This document shows, piece after piece, positions 1-12,899 of a DNA stretch of 64,000 bases. The DNA comes from Rusavskia elegans. Taxonomy: Eukaryota; Ascomycota; Lecanoromycetes; Teloschistales; Teloschistaceae. Under the pieces are notes generated by a model. The model was not told where the DNA came from. It saw nothing but the letters and a program-made list of their open reading frames with translations, and made no database searches. Positions within the stretch are counted from its first letter, which is position 1. Each line of letters opens with the position of its first letter. The position numbers and the translations under genes were made by a program. The stretch lies in contig SAUG01000058.1 of NCBI GenBank assembly GCA_011316305.1, positions 248,001-312,000 on the forward strand, given 5' to 3'.

Positions 1-302
1 AAGGTAGGTAGGTAGAAAAGAAGATTTAATAGTTATCTAAAAAGGCGTTAAGTATAAAGATATAATACTTATAAATAACGATAACTATTATAAACTAACT
101 TAGCTAGAGATTTCTGGTTTATAACCTATTTAAATTATATATATAGAATATTAAGCTTAATTTACTAAGGTAGGCTTTCGCCTAAACTAAATATATAAGA
201 AAAAGGTAGTAGAGCCTTAGCGCCGTAAACTACTAGGCCTGATCGGTACTAGCGCCCTTGGCGCCTTGGTACAGCTGTTATACGTAACACGTACTTCTAA
301 CA
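1..302 (-). mobile_element. Copia-family fragment: 5' leader and 5' LTR (copy E0)
   Basis: Positions 1-126 match the leader found just inside the right-hand LTRs at 7294 and 18594, including the primer-site region. Positions 127-302 are a 176-bp LTR beginning TATTTAAATT (consensus TGTTGAAATT) and ending CTTCTAACA. Because gag-pol of this family runs on the minus strand, this LTR is the 5' LTR of a copy that continues off the left edge. Cytosines in CpA context are almost gone, as expected after RIP. Confidence 0.8.
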
Positions 303-3300
303 CTATATATATAAATTATAAAAATCGAAATCTAGATTAAACGAAATAGAGTTCCTATAGCTTCTATAGTACTCTAAACCCTCTATAGTAGTAGTATATT
401 TAGTAGAATACTAATATAGGTACTAGTTTATTAAATTTGATTTATTTAAAGTATTTAAAATAGATATCGCCCGGCTAGAAAGGCGTATCTAGAACTTTAG
501 TAATCGAAAGTACCTAATTAGTAGTAAATTATAGATATTCGCGTTTATTATCGATACCGCCGAAATATTATAGAATTTAGATATTATATTTCTTTTTAGC
601 TTACTAAAAAAACGTATATTAAATATCTATTAGAATATTATAGGCCTTTATAGATATATCGAACGTTATATTACCTAGATAGTTCTAGATATGGAAGTAT
701 TTACTATAGTTTTAAAGATTAATATAAGTTTTTAGATTATTAACGATTATAGCGTCCTAATAGTACTATTTCTAGTCTTCTTATAAAATCCTATAGTTAA
801 TTTAGCGGTATAGCTAGATAGCGAAAACTCTAATATATATTTATATAATATCGCTATTAAACTATAAGTAGCTAAAGATATTATAATTCTAAAAGCTATT
901 AATATTATTTTTTATCTAATAGTATTTAGATTCAAGATTTAAGTCGGATAATACTCGAAAATAGAGGTAGAGTAGATTATTATTATAGTTTATAAAGGTA
1001 ATATAAATTCGAAAGTTATTAAATAGCTTATTAAAGACTTCGATATATATATATAGGTCGAGTTTTCTAGAGATATAGATAGTAAAATTAAATCTTTAAG
1101 AACTACTTAAATCTATAGTAGCTATAAATAATATTAAATAGAAGTATAGGATATAAGAAATTAAACGGTATAATTTATATATTAGACGGTATAGAATTAA
1201 TAAAAATATATTTAAAAATATAATAGTAGTTGGTAGTAGGCGAAAATATATAGCGGGCGGCTAGCGGCTAGGGCGCTAACTAGCCTATACCCGCGCGCTA
1301 GCTCCGAAAAGCCTTATATAGAGCCCGAATAATCTACTAGATAGTTAAAATATATTTTACCGATATTAAAACAAGTTAATAAATTAAATCTAATATAGAT
1401 TTTAGTAGGGTATATATTAAAGGTACCCTCTTAATATTTTATTATTAAAATAGAAGGATAAATCCGGATATAGATAACTATATATAGATTTCGATCGAAT
1501 ATACTATCGGAAAATATATAAAAGGTATAGCGATTAAAAAATAATATAGGTATTATATAGGTAGACCTATAGGACCTAGAATTATTTAAAGATTTAACTA
1601 ATCCCTATAGTTTATATTATATTTTCCGAAAATAATATTTATAGGTATATAGTAATCGCTAGTATTCTAGAATTAATTATATTCCGGAAGAAATTATTAT
1701 TAGAATAGATTTTTATAATTTAGACGGATTATCGCTATTATTACTTAAAGTTTAGAACGTTTTTAGATCTTTAAACCTAAGCGCTATATAGAAGGCCTCG
1801 AATTTACTTTTATCTAGGGCTTTAGTAAACCTATTAGCTACTATTTATTCCGTTAGAATATACCAAAGGTCGATAGTTTTATTTATAACTTTCTTCTATG
1901 GAGATTTAATATAGATATTAATATATTTAGTATAATTATAGAATTAAAGGTTTTTAGTAAAAGTAATAGCGCTCTAGTTTTTATTATAGAAGATTACTAT
2001 ATTTAAAGTAGCGTTTAGATTCTATATATCGATTTATAACTAATTTAGGATATAATTTAACTAAATAGCCTTTTTAGTAGTTCTAGTCTCGCTATTAAAT
2101 TCTACTTCGGTAGTCGATATAGCTATAGTAGCTTACTACTTAGATAACTAGTAAATAGCGCCGGATCTAATATTAAAAATATACCTAAAAGTAGAGCGAC
2201 AGGTTTTATAGTTACCTATCTAATTAGTATCGGTATACCCCCGAAGCTTCTATAGGTCGCTTTTATAGATAAAAATAAAATAAGCTATTTTATATAGATA
2301 TTTAAAAATTCTAATAATAGTATTCTAGTAGTAGTTTATAGAATTAGATAAGTATTAATTAACGATAAAAATAGTAAAAGTAATATAAGAAGAAATTCTA
2401 AATATAGTATATATTAAGAAGCCGGTAGTATTCTAATATTTATATTTTATCGGTAGAAAATAGTCTTAATTAGTAGGGGCGGTTTTTAAATAAAGGCCGG
2501 AATCTATAGGAATCGAAATATTATTTTTATAGATAGCGAAGCTATAATCTTTTAGAATTTATTTAATATAAGTAGTTTAGTTTAACTAAATAGTACGGAA
2601 TTCCCGGTTTCTAATAATTTTTATACCGAGATAGAAATTAACGGGGCCTAGATCCGATATTTAAAAGCGCTCGTTTAAATATACTTTAATTTTATTAAGG
2701 TCCTAATAATTAGCGCTAAATAGGAAGATATTATTATTATAGATACTAATTATAATTATACTATTATAGAAAATACTATAATCGGATTCTAGAAGTTTAA
2801 AGCTAATAGTAGTAAAAAATTTAGTAAAGTAGCGGTACTAGACCCGAAGCGATTATTTAAAATTATAAAGAACCTTCCGGAGCTTATAAATTATATTGGA
2901 GTTATTTAAACTAGTAGAATATTATACGTAGATAATTTCGTCTATATAACCGTAGAAAAAGGCCGTTTTAATATCTATTTAGTCGAGTTCTAAACTATAG
3001 GCGGTAGCTATAATAAAGATTACTTTATATAATATAGGCTTAATAATCGAAACGAAGGTTTTATTAAAATTAATACCGGCTTCTTATTTAAAGCTATAAA
3101 TAATCTTTAAACCATATAATATTACTATCGGCGTCCCTTTTAATTATATATACCTATTTATCGGCTAGAATATATTTTATAGAGTATAGAGATATTTTAA
3201 TATATAGTATCTAAGTATCGTTTAGTTTTAATAATACTAGTTCTTTTTCTATAGCTTTATACTATTCGTCGGCGTAGGGTAATCCTATAGCCTTATTATA

Positions 3301-6300
3301 TAACTAGGGTTTAAAAAGATCTAATACGGTACTTTTTTTTATAGTACTAATAAATATATAGACGTTTATAATTAGGTCTGGTAAAAAATAATTATAATTA
3401 TCTAGTACCCGGAATTTCAAGTAATTATATAGGATTTTAATAAGAGATTAGATAGTACGGTCGGTCTACAGACGAGATATAATAGTTAAAAGATAAGGCG
3501 GTAACTTATTAGAATCTAATTCGGAATTACTGAGCTTGATAATATAAAGTCCGGTAGATAGATTAGCCGGTAAAAAGATTTAACTATAGGTAAAAGGAAT
3601 TTAGTAAAAGATTTAGTAAGAGGGTATTATTAGTTTAGATATTAATAGAAGGTTACTAGATTACGACTATAACCTTCTAGGATTAGATTCTTTATTAGTA
3701 CACTATTGTTTCCGCGGGGGCTACTATTAAAGTTTATCTTCTAATTCCTCTAACTCCTATAGATCTAATAAGTCTAGGTTTTAATCTATTTCTTTAAATA
3801 CTACGAAAGAGGTATAGATAATTTTACTCTAAAAATTTAATAGCTTATAGATAGTATTACTAAAATAATCGATTAAAGTATATCTATAGCTCCGATTATA
3901 GAATTTCTGAATTTTTTCGCTGCGGAACCTAAAACGCAGAATCGGTTTAAATCTAGAAGTTTACTATACTCCTTTTTATATAGGATTATTCCTAGTTTAC
4001 TACTAGGTAACCGGAAATATAGAAAAGTAGTAGCTTTAATAAATAGCGACTAATATTTTTTATTAAAGCTACTATAAACTAGTATAGGATAGGCTTTATA
4101 TATTAGTATTAACCCGTATTATTCGGAGGTAATATTCTATTATAGATTATTAGATATAGTAGGTTTCTACTAGATACCTTTATTATTAAAGCTTTTAGAT
4201 ATAATATAGCTTCAAATTTATTATCGCTATAAAAATATCTAATAATAAAGATACCTTTTTTATTATAGGTATAGAAATAGTTCTAGTATTCTAGAATTTT
4301 AGGGACGTCTTTTATTTTAGTTATATAGACGTAATACTTCTAGGTATTATTAACTAGGAAGGTAAAGATATATTAGCTCCTATTATATATAACTAGAACT
4401 TTACTTTTTTAAATAGAACCTATATAGTTAGTATAAATAAAGTTTATAGAACCGCTACCGGGGCGAATATAGCCCCTATAAAGCTTTTAATTTATTTATC
4501 TAGAGTATATACTTTATAGAAATCGGATTTAGGTTTAGAGGCTTTAGATAGATCGATTTTTATAGATATATTCGCTAATTTATATAGATTCTAATTATCT
4601 AGGTATCTAAACCGGGTATACTAGATACTTTCTACTTCTACCGATTTCTTAGTAAAGGCCTTTAAAGCTATATCGGATATTAATAATAAAGACGAAAATA
4701 GAAAAAAAAAAAAAATAGAAAAAGATTTTACAGGGCCGCGCTATATAGTATTAATATTTAATAGAAATAGACTATCGTATATATAAGTAGTTAACGTTAA
4801 ATCCGGAATACTAAAGCTAAAGCTAAAATAAAAGTCTTTAATTATTACTTTAGTACCTATCTTTTAAATTTATAATATTAATAGGAAGTTAGCGCCGGAC
4901 CTAAAGGTATAAAAGACGTTATAGAATTCTATAGGATAGTATTTACTATTAATAAAGCAGTTAAATATAATAGTACTTTTAATAATCGGTCGAAGGCTAA
5001 CGGCGTTTCTAATATTAGTTATAGGCTCGCTCTAGATAGATTTTATACTAGATTTAATAAAAAGGTACCGCTAGAAAGTAGTATAATAGTTATAGGTATA
5101 GTCGAATATCTAACTATTAGTAAGATCCTATTTATTTAATAGAGCTAATAAAGCTATAGGAATAAAAGTTATAAAACTAAAATTAATAAAATCCGGTACT
5201 ATTATAATATAGTTTAGTAATCTTTTAGACTCGGTAGATTTATCTTTAGATTTATTATCTTTAGATTTATCGTCCTTACCGTTTTTACTATCCTTTCTTT
5301 TACCGTCTTTACTCTTATTACTATTACCCTTTTAGTATTTACTACTACTATTCTTCTATTTTTCTACTATCTAAATCTTCTTTAATTTAGGATATAGATT
5401 ATAGTAAATATCTTTAATATAACTATCTCGGTTATAATAGGAATAGTGGTCGATTTTAATAACTCGCTTATTTAGATTATTTATAGATAGGAAGGCCTTA
5501 GTTCTAGTAGTAATAGACTCGCTACTATTATATTAGCGATATTTTTTACTAATAGTAATACTAATAGTTTTATCTAGAATAATTATCTTCTATTTTCGCT
5601 TATCTTTATTACTAACGATAATATTACTTTAGGTAAACGAGGTTTAGAAGTAGCTAAAAAAGGTACTAAGGCCCTAAAGAAATTTTAAAATAAAAAGGCT
5701 TTTTAAAATAATAATACCTATAGCTAAAATTTTATTAGTAAATTTATAAAATTTAGCTATATAGGCCTCTTTATTTTCAAAAGAACTATTATAATAGAAG
5801 ATATCTAGCTAGGTATTAAGTTTTATAAACTTATTAGTACTATAGATTCTATATTATATCTAATATTTATCTAGTATTTTTTTAGTATCTAATATAATAT
5901 CTTTAATAATATTCTTAGTATTAGTACTATAGGTTATTTTAATTACTATATAGGCGCGTTCTATATATTCTTCCTTATACTCGGAAATACCCGGGAGTAA
6001 AAGACCTTTAATAGTAGCTCGGAGGTTATTAAAAACGTAGTAGGCTATAATATTTTCCTTCTAGTTTTTATAGTCCATAGGGTAGCCGGAACCCCCTAGC
6101 TTAGTATTATTTATAATTAATATAAAGATAGATATATCGCCGAGCTTAATACTAGACTAAATTAGAATTCTATAAAGAATAGTACCGTAGAAGTCGGATA
6201 TCGTAGGGGATTTAGGCGGTAAATAGCCTAGAAGAGTAATAACTTTAAAGCCGAATAAATAACTCGGGCTTAGAAGTATCGGAAAAGGACTAAAACCTAT

Positions 6301-7469
6301 AAAAAGATCTAGGTTACCTTTAGATATAATAGAAAGTAATATCGAAAGGCAATAATTAGAGTTAGAGCGTAGGTAGCTCTAGATAGCGAGGTCGATTTAC
6401 TATTAGTTATAGAGGAGCCTATAGTCTTTAATAGAAAATTAGAAATTATAGGCGGTTTAGCTTACCCGGAGGTTATTAGATAGTCCCTAAGAAAAATATT
6501 ATTTAAAACTTTTAAGGTTATAAGGATTAGTATAAAGCTTTAATAATAATAATATAAAGGTAGATATAGGGTTTAGAATAGGTTAAATAAAGTTTTAAAA
6601 ATTAAAACGATATAATAATAGTCCTTAGTAATAAATAGGAGGCTTCGAGTTTATATACTATTTAGAACTAGACGATATAGCTAATAAAACTAAGACTGAA
6701 CTCGATAGCTCTAGTTCTAGAAGCGAAGTAGTTAGTTTAGAAATAGTAGGGGCTCGCTTAGACCGTCAGAAGATTAGGAAAAATATAATAGCTAGAAATA
6801 TAATCTACTAGCCCCCCGTTTTATAGAGGTTCCAGCCTATATTAAGTTAGCTAGATAGTCGCTTCCCGTATTTATTATAATAGCTAGGGCTATCTAGATT
6901 ACTATAGTGCCTGTATAGAGCTAGAAAGTTAGCTAGAGCGTTCCTATTTATATACCAGCCTTCTATATTAGTATAGTGAAATATATAGTATATAGTAGTA
7001 AATCTATACGTAGTAATTAGCGACTTATATTCTATCCGAAAATAAAGAGGTTAGTAGTTTAAGCGGCTAGAAGGGTCGTAAGTAAGAATATTTATAATTT
7101 CGGTAGTTACCGGAGTACTTATAGGTAGTATAACTATAAACTTCGTTATTCGAAGCTTTATAGGTTTAATAATATATATCGAATTCGGAAGGGTTAATAG
7201 GAAAGAAGATTCGATAGTTATCTAAAAAGGTATTAAATATAAAGATATAAGATTTACGAATAACGATAACTCTAAGCTTCCGGGTTTATAACCTGTTAAA
7301 ATTATATATATAGAATATTAAGCTTGATTTACAAAAGTAGGCTTTCGCCTGGACTAAGTATATAAGAAGGAGGTAGTAGGGCCTTGGCGCCGAGAACTAC
7401 TAGGCCTGATCGGCACTAGCGCCCTTGGCACCTTGGTACAGCTATCGTGCGTAACACGTACTTCCAACA
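303..7469 (-). mobile_element. Ty1/copia LTR retrotransposon copy E1, RIP-degraded
   Basis: The internal region (303-7293) is colinear with copy E4. The right LTR is 7294-7469, starting TGTTAAAATT and ending CTTCCAACA. The left end lacks about 140 bp that E3 and E4 carry next to the LTR, so it abuts the LTR at 127-302 directly. A gag zinc-knuckle relic lies at 5404-5445 (minus) with every Cys/His position read as Tyr. Integrase, reverse transcriptase and RNase H relics follow leftward in copia order (gag, INT, RT, RH). All frames carry stops, so no product is possible. Confidence 0.85.
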
Positions 7470-8848
7470 AAAAGGGTATCTTTAGTTTATATTCTACTAA
7501 ATTCTATATTAAATTTAATATATTAACTAGTTCTAATATCGGTAAAATATATTTTAACTATCTAGTAGATTATTTAGGCTCTATATAAAACATTTCGGAA
7601 CTAGTATATAGATATAAATTAGTTAGTATTCCATTTATTTTAGCCTACTATCTACTACTATAATATCTTAGAATTTATTTTTATTAATTTTATACTATCT
7701 AATATATAAATTGTATTATTCAATTTTTTATATTTTATACTTTTATTTAATACTATTTATAGCTACTATAGATTCAGGTAGCTTTCGAAATTTTAACTTT
7801 ATTTTTTATATTTCTAAAAAGATTAATCTATATATATATATTAAAATATTTAATAAATAATTTAATAGTTTTCGGATTTATAGTATCTATATAACCTTTA
7901 ATAATGATCTATTCTATTTTAATTCTTAGATATTATTTTATTTAGACCTTAAATCTAAATACTATTGGATAAAAAATAATATCGATAGCTTTTAGAATCG
8001 CGAAATCTTTAGCTATCTATAGCTAGATAGTAATAATATATAAATATATATTAGGGTATTAACTATCTAGATATATTATTAAATTAATTATAGAATTTTA
8101 TAGAAACTCTAGAAATAGTACTATTAGGATACCGTAATTATTAATAATCCGAAAATTTATATTAATTTTTGAAACTATAGTAAATATTTCTATATCTAGA
8201 ACTATTTAGATAATATAAATTTTAATATATCTATAAAGATTTACAATATTCTAATAAATATTTAATATATATATTTTTAGTAAATTAAAAAAAATATAAT
8301 ATCTAAACTTTTTAGTATATTAGTAGTATTATTAATAACTAATAATACCTATAACTTACTACTAGATAGATACTTTCGATTACTAAAGCCTTAGATATAT
8401 TCTTTTAATCAGATAATATCGATATTAAATATTTTAAATAAATCTATATTATAAACTAGTATCTATATTAGTATTCTACTAAATATACTATTATTATAGA
8501 AGATTTAAAATATTATAAAAACTATAGAAATTCTGATTTTTTTTTATTTAGATTTAGATTTTTATAATTTATATATATATATCTACTATAAAAACCTTTT
8601 ATATTTAAATTTAAATTATTTTTATTTTATTATATATAAACTCTTTTTTCTATAGATTTTTTAGTAAATATATAGTAAATCTATTTAATTTTCATTTTCG
8701 GTATATATATAATATAAGAAATACGTATTACGTATAACAGCTGTACTAAGGCGTCAAGGCTTTACTATTTCTTTTTTATATATTTAGTCCAGGCGAAAGC
8801 CTACTTTAATAAATCAAGTTTAATATTTAATATATATAATTTTTACTA
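7470..8848 (+). mobile_element. Inverted, 5'-truncated copia fragment with shortened 3' LTR (copy EX)
   Basis: Positions 7470-8712 are the reverse complement of the 3' part of the family (compare 12,600 back to 11,330). An inverted LTR at about 8713-8848 follows. This LTR is 136 bp instead of 176: it lacks the stretch between two copies of a GGCGCCAAGG-type motif, as if deleted by recombination between short direct repeats. Copy E1 abuts it at 7469/7470, so E1 probably inserted into this copy. About 80 bp of unassigned sequence separates it from copy E3. Confidence 0.7.
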
Positions 8849-8927
8849 CATTTTTATAAGTTAACTTTTTTTAATATTTTAAAGGAATCTAATTATCTAT
8901 AGTCTATTTTCTTTTTAGATCTAAAAA

Positions 8928-11148
8928 TATTGAAATTATATATATAGAATATCAAACTTGATTTAATAAAGTGGACTTTCGCCTGAACTAAATATATAAA
9001 AAGGAAGTAGCAGGATCTTGGCGCTTAGATCTACTAGGCCTGATCGGTACTAGCGCTCTTAGCGCCTTAATACAGCTGTTTATACGTAATACGTACTTCT
9101 AATACTTCTATACGAATAATATACTATATATATACTGAAGGTAAAGTTTAAATAGGTTTACTATATATTTACTAAAAAACCTATAAAAAAAAGAGTTTAT
9201 ATATAATAAAAGCGAGATAAATAAGATTTAAAAAGCTTCTATAATAGATATATTCATATAAATTTTAAAAATCGGTAGTAGTTTATTTAGTAAAATACTA
9301 GTATAGATACTAGTTTATAATATTAATTTATTTCAAGTATTTAAAATAGATATTATCCGATTTAAAAAGTATATCTAGAGCGTTAGTATCTATTTAATTG
9401 TAAATTATAGGTATTTTCGGTTATTATTTATACCGCTAAAGAACTAAAAAATATAGATATTATATTTTCTTTTAATTTACTAAAAGAAAATATTATAAAT
9501 CTTTATAGATATTTTAAAAATTATATTACCTAAATAGTTCTAGATATAGAAATATTTACTATAGTTTCAAAAATTAATACAAATTTTTAGATTATAAATA
9601 ATTATAGTATTCTAAAAATATTTATTTCCGGACTTTCTATAAATTATTATAATTAATTTAGTAGTAAATATATTAGTAGTATAACTAAATAGTAAAAATC
9701 AAGATATATATTTATATATTACTACTATCTAGCTATAAATAGCTAAAAATATTATAATTTTAAAAGCTATCGATATTATTTTTTACCTAATAGTATTTAA
9801 ATTCGAGATTTAGATAGAATAATATCTAAAGATAGAAATAGAATGGATTATTATTATAGTTTATATAGGCGATATAAACTCGAAAATTATTAAATAATTT
9901 ATTAAATATTTAGATATATATATATAGATCGAGCTTTTTAGAAATATAAAAAGTAAAGTTCAATTTTCGAAAGTTTTTTAAATCTATAATAGCTATAAAT
10001 AGTATTAAATAGAAATAAAATATATAAAAAATTAAATATTATAATTTATATATAAGACGGTATAGAATTAGTAAAAATATATTTAAAAATACAATAGTAA
10101 TAGATAGTAAGTAAAAATAAATAGTAGATACCTAGCAGCTAGAATATTAACGAGTTTATACCTATACGCTAGTTCTAAAAAGCTTTATATAGAATCTAAA
10201 TAGCTGACTAGTTAGTTAAAATATATTTTACTGATATTAAAACTAGTTAATATATTAAGTCTAATATAGAATTTAGTCGAATATAGACTAAAAGTATCCT
10301 TTTAGTATTTTATTTTTAAAATAGAAGGATAAATCCGGGTATAAATACTTATATATAGATTTCGATCGAATATACTATCGGAAAGTATATAAAAGGTATA
10401 GTAATTTAAAAACGATTTAGATATTATATAGATAGGCCTATAGAATATAGAATTATTTAAAGATTTAACTATTTTTTATAGTATATATTATATTCTCCGA
10501 AGATAATTCTTATAGATATATAGTAATCGCTAGTACCCCGGAATTAATTATATTCCGGAGGAAATTATTATTAGAAAAGATCTTTATTGGAAAAGTTTTT
10601 TATGATTTAGACGGATTATCGCTATTGTCGTTTAAAGTTTGGAGTATTTTTAGGTTTTTAAGCTTAAGCGCCGTATAGAAGGCTTTAAATTTACTTTTAT
10701 CTGTAAACATATTAGCTACTATTTAATCTATTGAAATATACTAAATATTAATAGTTTTCTTTATAATTTTCTTCTATAGAATTTTATTATATATTAATTA
10801 GTATAACTATAGAACTAAAAGTTTCTAGCAAAGATAATAGCGCCCTAGTTATTACTATAAAAGATTACCGTATCTAGAATAATATTTAGATCCTATTTAT
10901 TAATTAATGACTAATTTAGGATATAATTTAACTAAATAGCCTTTTTAGTAGCTCTAGTCTCGCTATTTAATTCTATTTTAGTAGTTAATATAACTATAGT
11001 AGCTTATCGTTTAAATAACTAGCTAATAGCGCCGGATTTAATATTAAAAACGTATCTAGAAAAAGAATAATAGATTTTATAGTTATCTATTTAATCGGTA
11101 TCAATGCAATTTCTAAAGCTTCTATAGATTATTTTTATAGATAAAAAT
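8928..11148 (-). mobile_element. Copia copy E3, left part (3' LTR and 3' internal region), interrupted by E4
   Basis: The left LTR is 8928-9104. The internal sequence is colinear with E1 and E4 up to 11,148, where the LTR of E4 begins. The element resumes after 18,769. E3 is more degraded than E4 (fewer CG dinucleotides, longer A/T runs), which agrees with it being the older host of the nested insertion. Confidence 0.85.
11144..11148. repeat. Target-site duplication AAAAT, left copy
   Basis: AAAAT directly precedes the TGTTG start of the E4 left LTR and recurs directly after its right LTR at 18,770-18,774. The same site in E1 (about 2270) reads AAAAT once, so the empty site can be compared directly. 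Confidence 0.9.
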
Positions 11149-11324
11149 TGTTGAAATCATATGTGTAGAACATCAAGCTTGATTTACTAAGGTGGGCTTT
11201 CGCCTGGACTAAATATATAAGAAGGAGGTGGCAGGGCCTTGGCGCTAAGAGCTACTAGGCCTGATCGGTACTAGCGCTTTTAGTATCTTAGTATAGCTAT
11301 TATACGTAATATATACTTCTAATA
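11149..11324 (-). repeat. E4 3' LTR
   Basis: This LTR starts TGTTGAAATC and ends ACTTCTAATA (consensus CAACA after RIP reversal). It carries two GGCGCC-type motifs and ACGTAAT-type palindromes shared by all LTRs of the family. Confidence 0.9.
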
Positions 11325-11549
11325 CTTTTATACGAATAATATACTATATATATATAAAGGGTAAAAATTAAATAGACTCGCTATATACTCGCTAAAAAAC
11401 CTATAGGAAAAAGAGTTTATATATAATAAAGGCGAGGTAGATAAAGTTTAAAGAGCTCCTATAGTAGATATATATATATAAATTATAAAAATCGAAATCT
11501 AGATAAAAGAAAATTAGAGCTTCCTATAGCTCCTATAGTATTCTAAACC

Positions 11550-12880
11550 CTCTATAGTAGTAGTATACTTAGTAGAGTACTAGTATAGGTACTAGTTTAT
11601 AATATAGATTTATTTAAAGTATTTAAAACGGATATCGCCCGATTAGAAAGGCGTATCTAGGGCTTCGGCGATTAAAAGTACCTATCTAGTAGTAAGTTAT
11701 AGGTATTATCGGTTAATATCGATACCGCCGAAGTACTAAAGGATATAGATATTATATTTTTTTTTAATTTACTAAAGGAGTATATACTAAATACCTATTA
11801 GAATATTATAAGCCTTTATAGATATATTAAAGGTTATATCGCCTAGGTAGTCCTAGATATAGAAGTACTTACTATAGCCTCGAAGATTAATATAAGTTTT
11901 CGGATTATTAATAATTACGGCGCCCTAATAGTACTATTCCTAGATTTCTTATAGAATCCTATAGTTAATTTAGCGGTATAGCTAGGTAGCGAAAACCCCG
12001 ATACGTATTTATATATTATTACTATCTAGCTATAGGTAGCTAAAGATATTATTATCCTAAAGGCTATCGATATTATCTCTTACCTAATAGTACTTAGATT
12101 TAAGGCTTAGGTAGGATAGTACCCGAGGGTAGAGGTAGAATAGATTATTATTATAGTTTATATAGGCGATATAAGTTCGAAAGTTATTAAATAGTCTATT
12201 AAATACTTCGATATATATATATAGGTCGAGCTCTCTAGAAATATAGGAGGTAAAGTTAAATCTTCGAAGGCTACCTAAGTCTATAACAGCTATAAGTAGT
12301 ATTAAATAGAAATATAGGATATAAGGAGTCGAATAGTATAACTTATATATTAGATAGTATAGGATTAGTAAAGATATACTCGAAAAAGTAGTAGTAGTAG
12401 ATAGCGGGCGAAATTATATAGCAGGCGGCTAGCGGCTAGGGTACTAATTATAGTATACCTATACTAGCTCTAAAAAGTCTTATATAGAGTCTAAATAACT
12501 ACTAGATAGCTAGAAATACCTTAACCAGTATTAAAACCAGTTAATATATTAAGTTTAATATAGAATTTAGCAGGGTTTAGACTAAAGGTATACTTTTAGT
12601 ATTTTATTACTAAAATAGAAGAACGAATCCGGATATAAATAACTATATATAGATTTTAATTAAATATACTATCGGAGAGTATATAAAGGGTATAGCGATT
12701 TAAAAACGATATAGATACTATATAGGTAGGCCTATAGGGCCTAGGGTTACTTAAAAGCTTAACTACTCCTTTTAGTATATATTATACTTTCCGAAAATAA
12801 TACTTATAAATATATAGTAATCGCTAATACCCCGGAGTTAATTATATTCCGGGGGAGATTATTATTAGAAGGATTCTTAT
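11550..12880 (+). pseudogene. Degraded open frame opposite gag-pol in E4 (antisense ORF relic), function unknown
   Basis: From about 11,550 one plus-strand frame is interrupted almost only by TAG, with a few TAA, the stops expected from RIP of CAG, TGG and CAA. Other plus frames are dense in TAA. First codon positions are about 70 percent purine and third positions about 60 percent pyrimidine in a sampled stretch (RNY pattern). Readable segments include NPIVNLAVQLGSENPDTYLY and VLKAIDIISYL, and in copies E1/E3 LFKDLTNPYS and NYIPEEIIIR. The same frame is kept in E1 (about 430-1765) and E3 (about 9300-10,600). E4 has an apparent 1-nt deletion near 12,520. I recognise no domain. A shifted minus-strand frame is also fairly open, so the coding strand is not proven. 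Confidence 0.45.
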
Positions 12881-12899
12881 AATTTAGACAGATTATTAC

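Noticed and set aside
1..14. GGTAGGTAGGTA at the left edge as telomere-like repeat
   Set aside because: Only three units, and the same stretch is aligned copia leader sequence.
11550..12880. A shifted minus-strand frame in the same region as the proposed antisense frame
   Set aside because: It is also fairly open, but its residues are biased to Ser/Thr/Ile/Met and it lacks the RNY pattern. I prefer the plus frame but have not excluded it.
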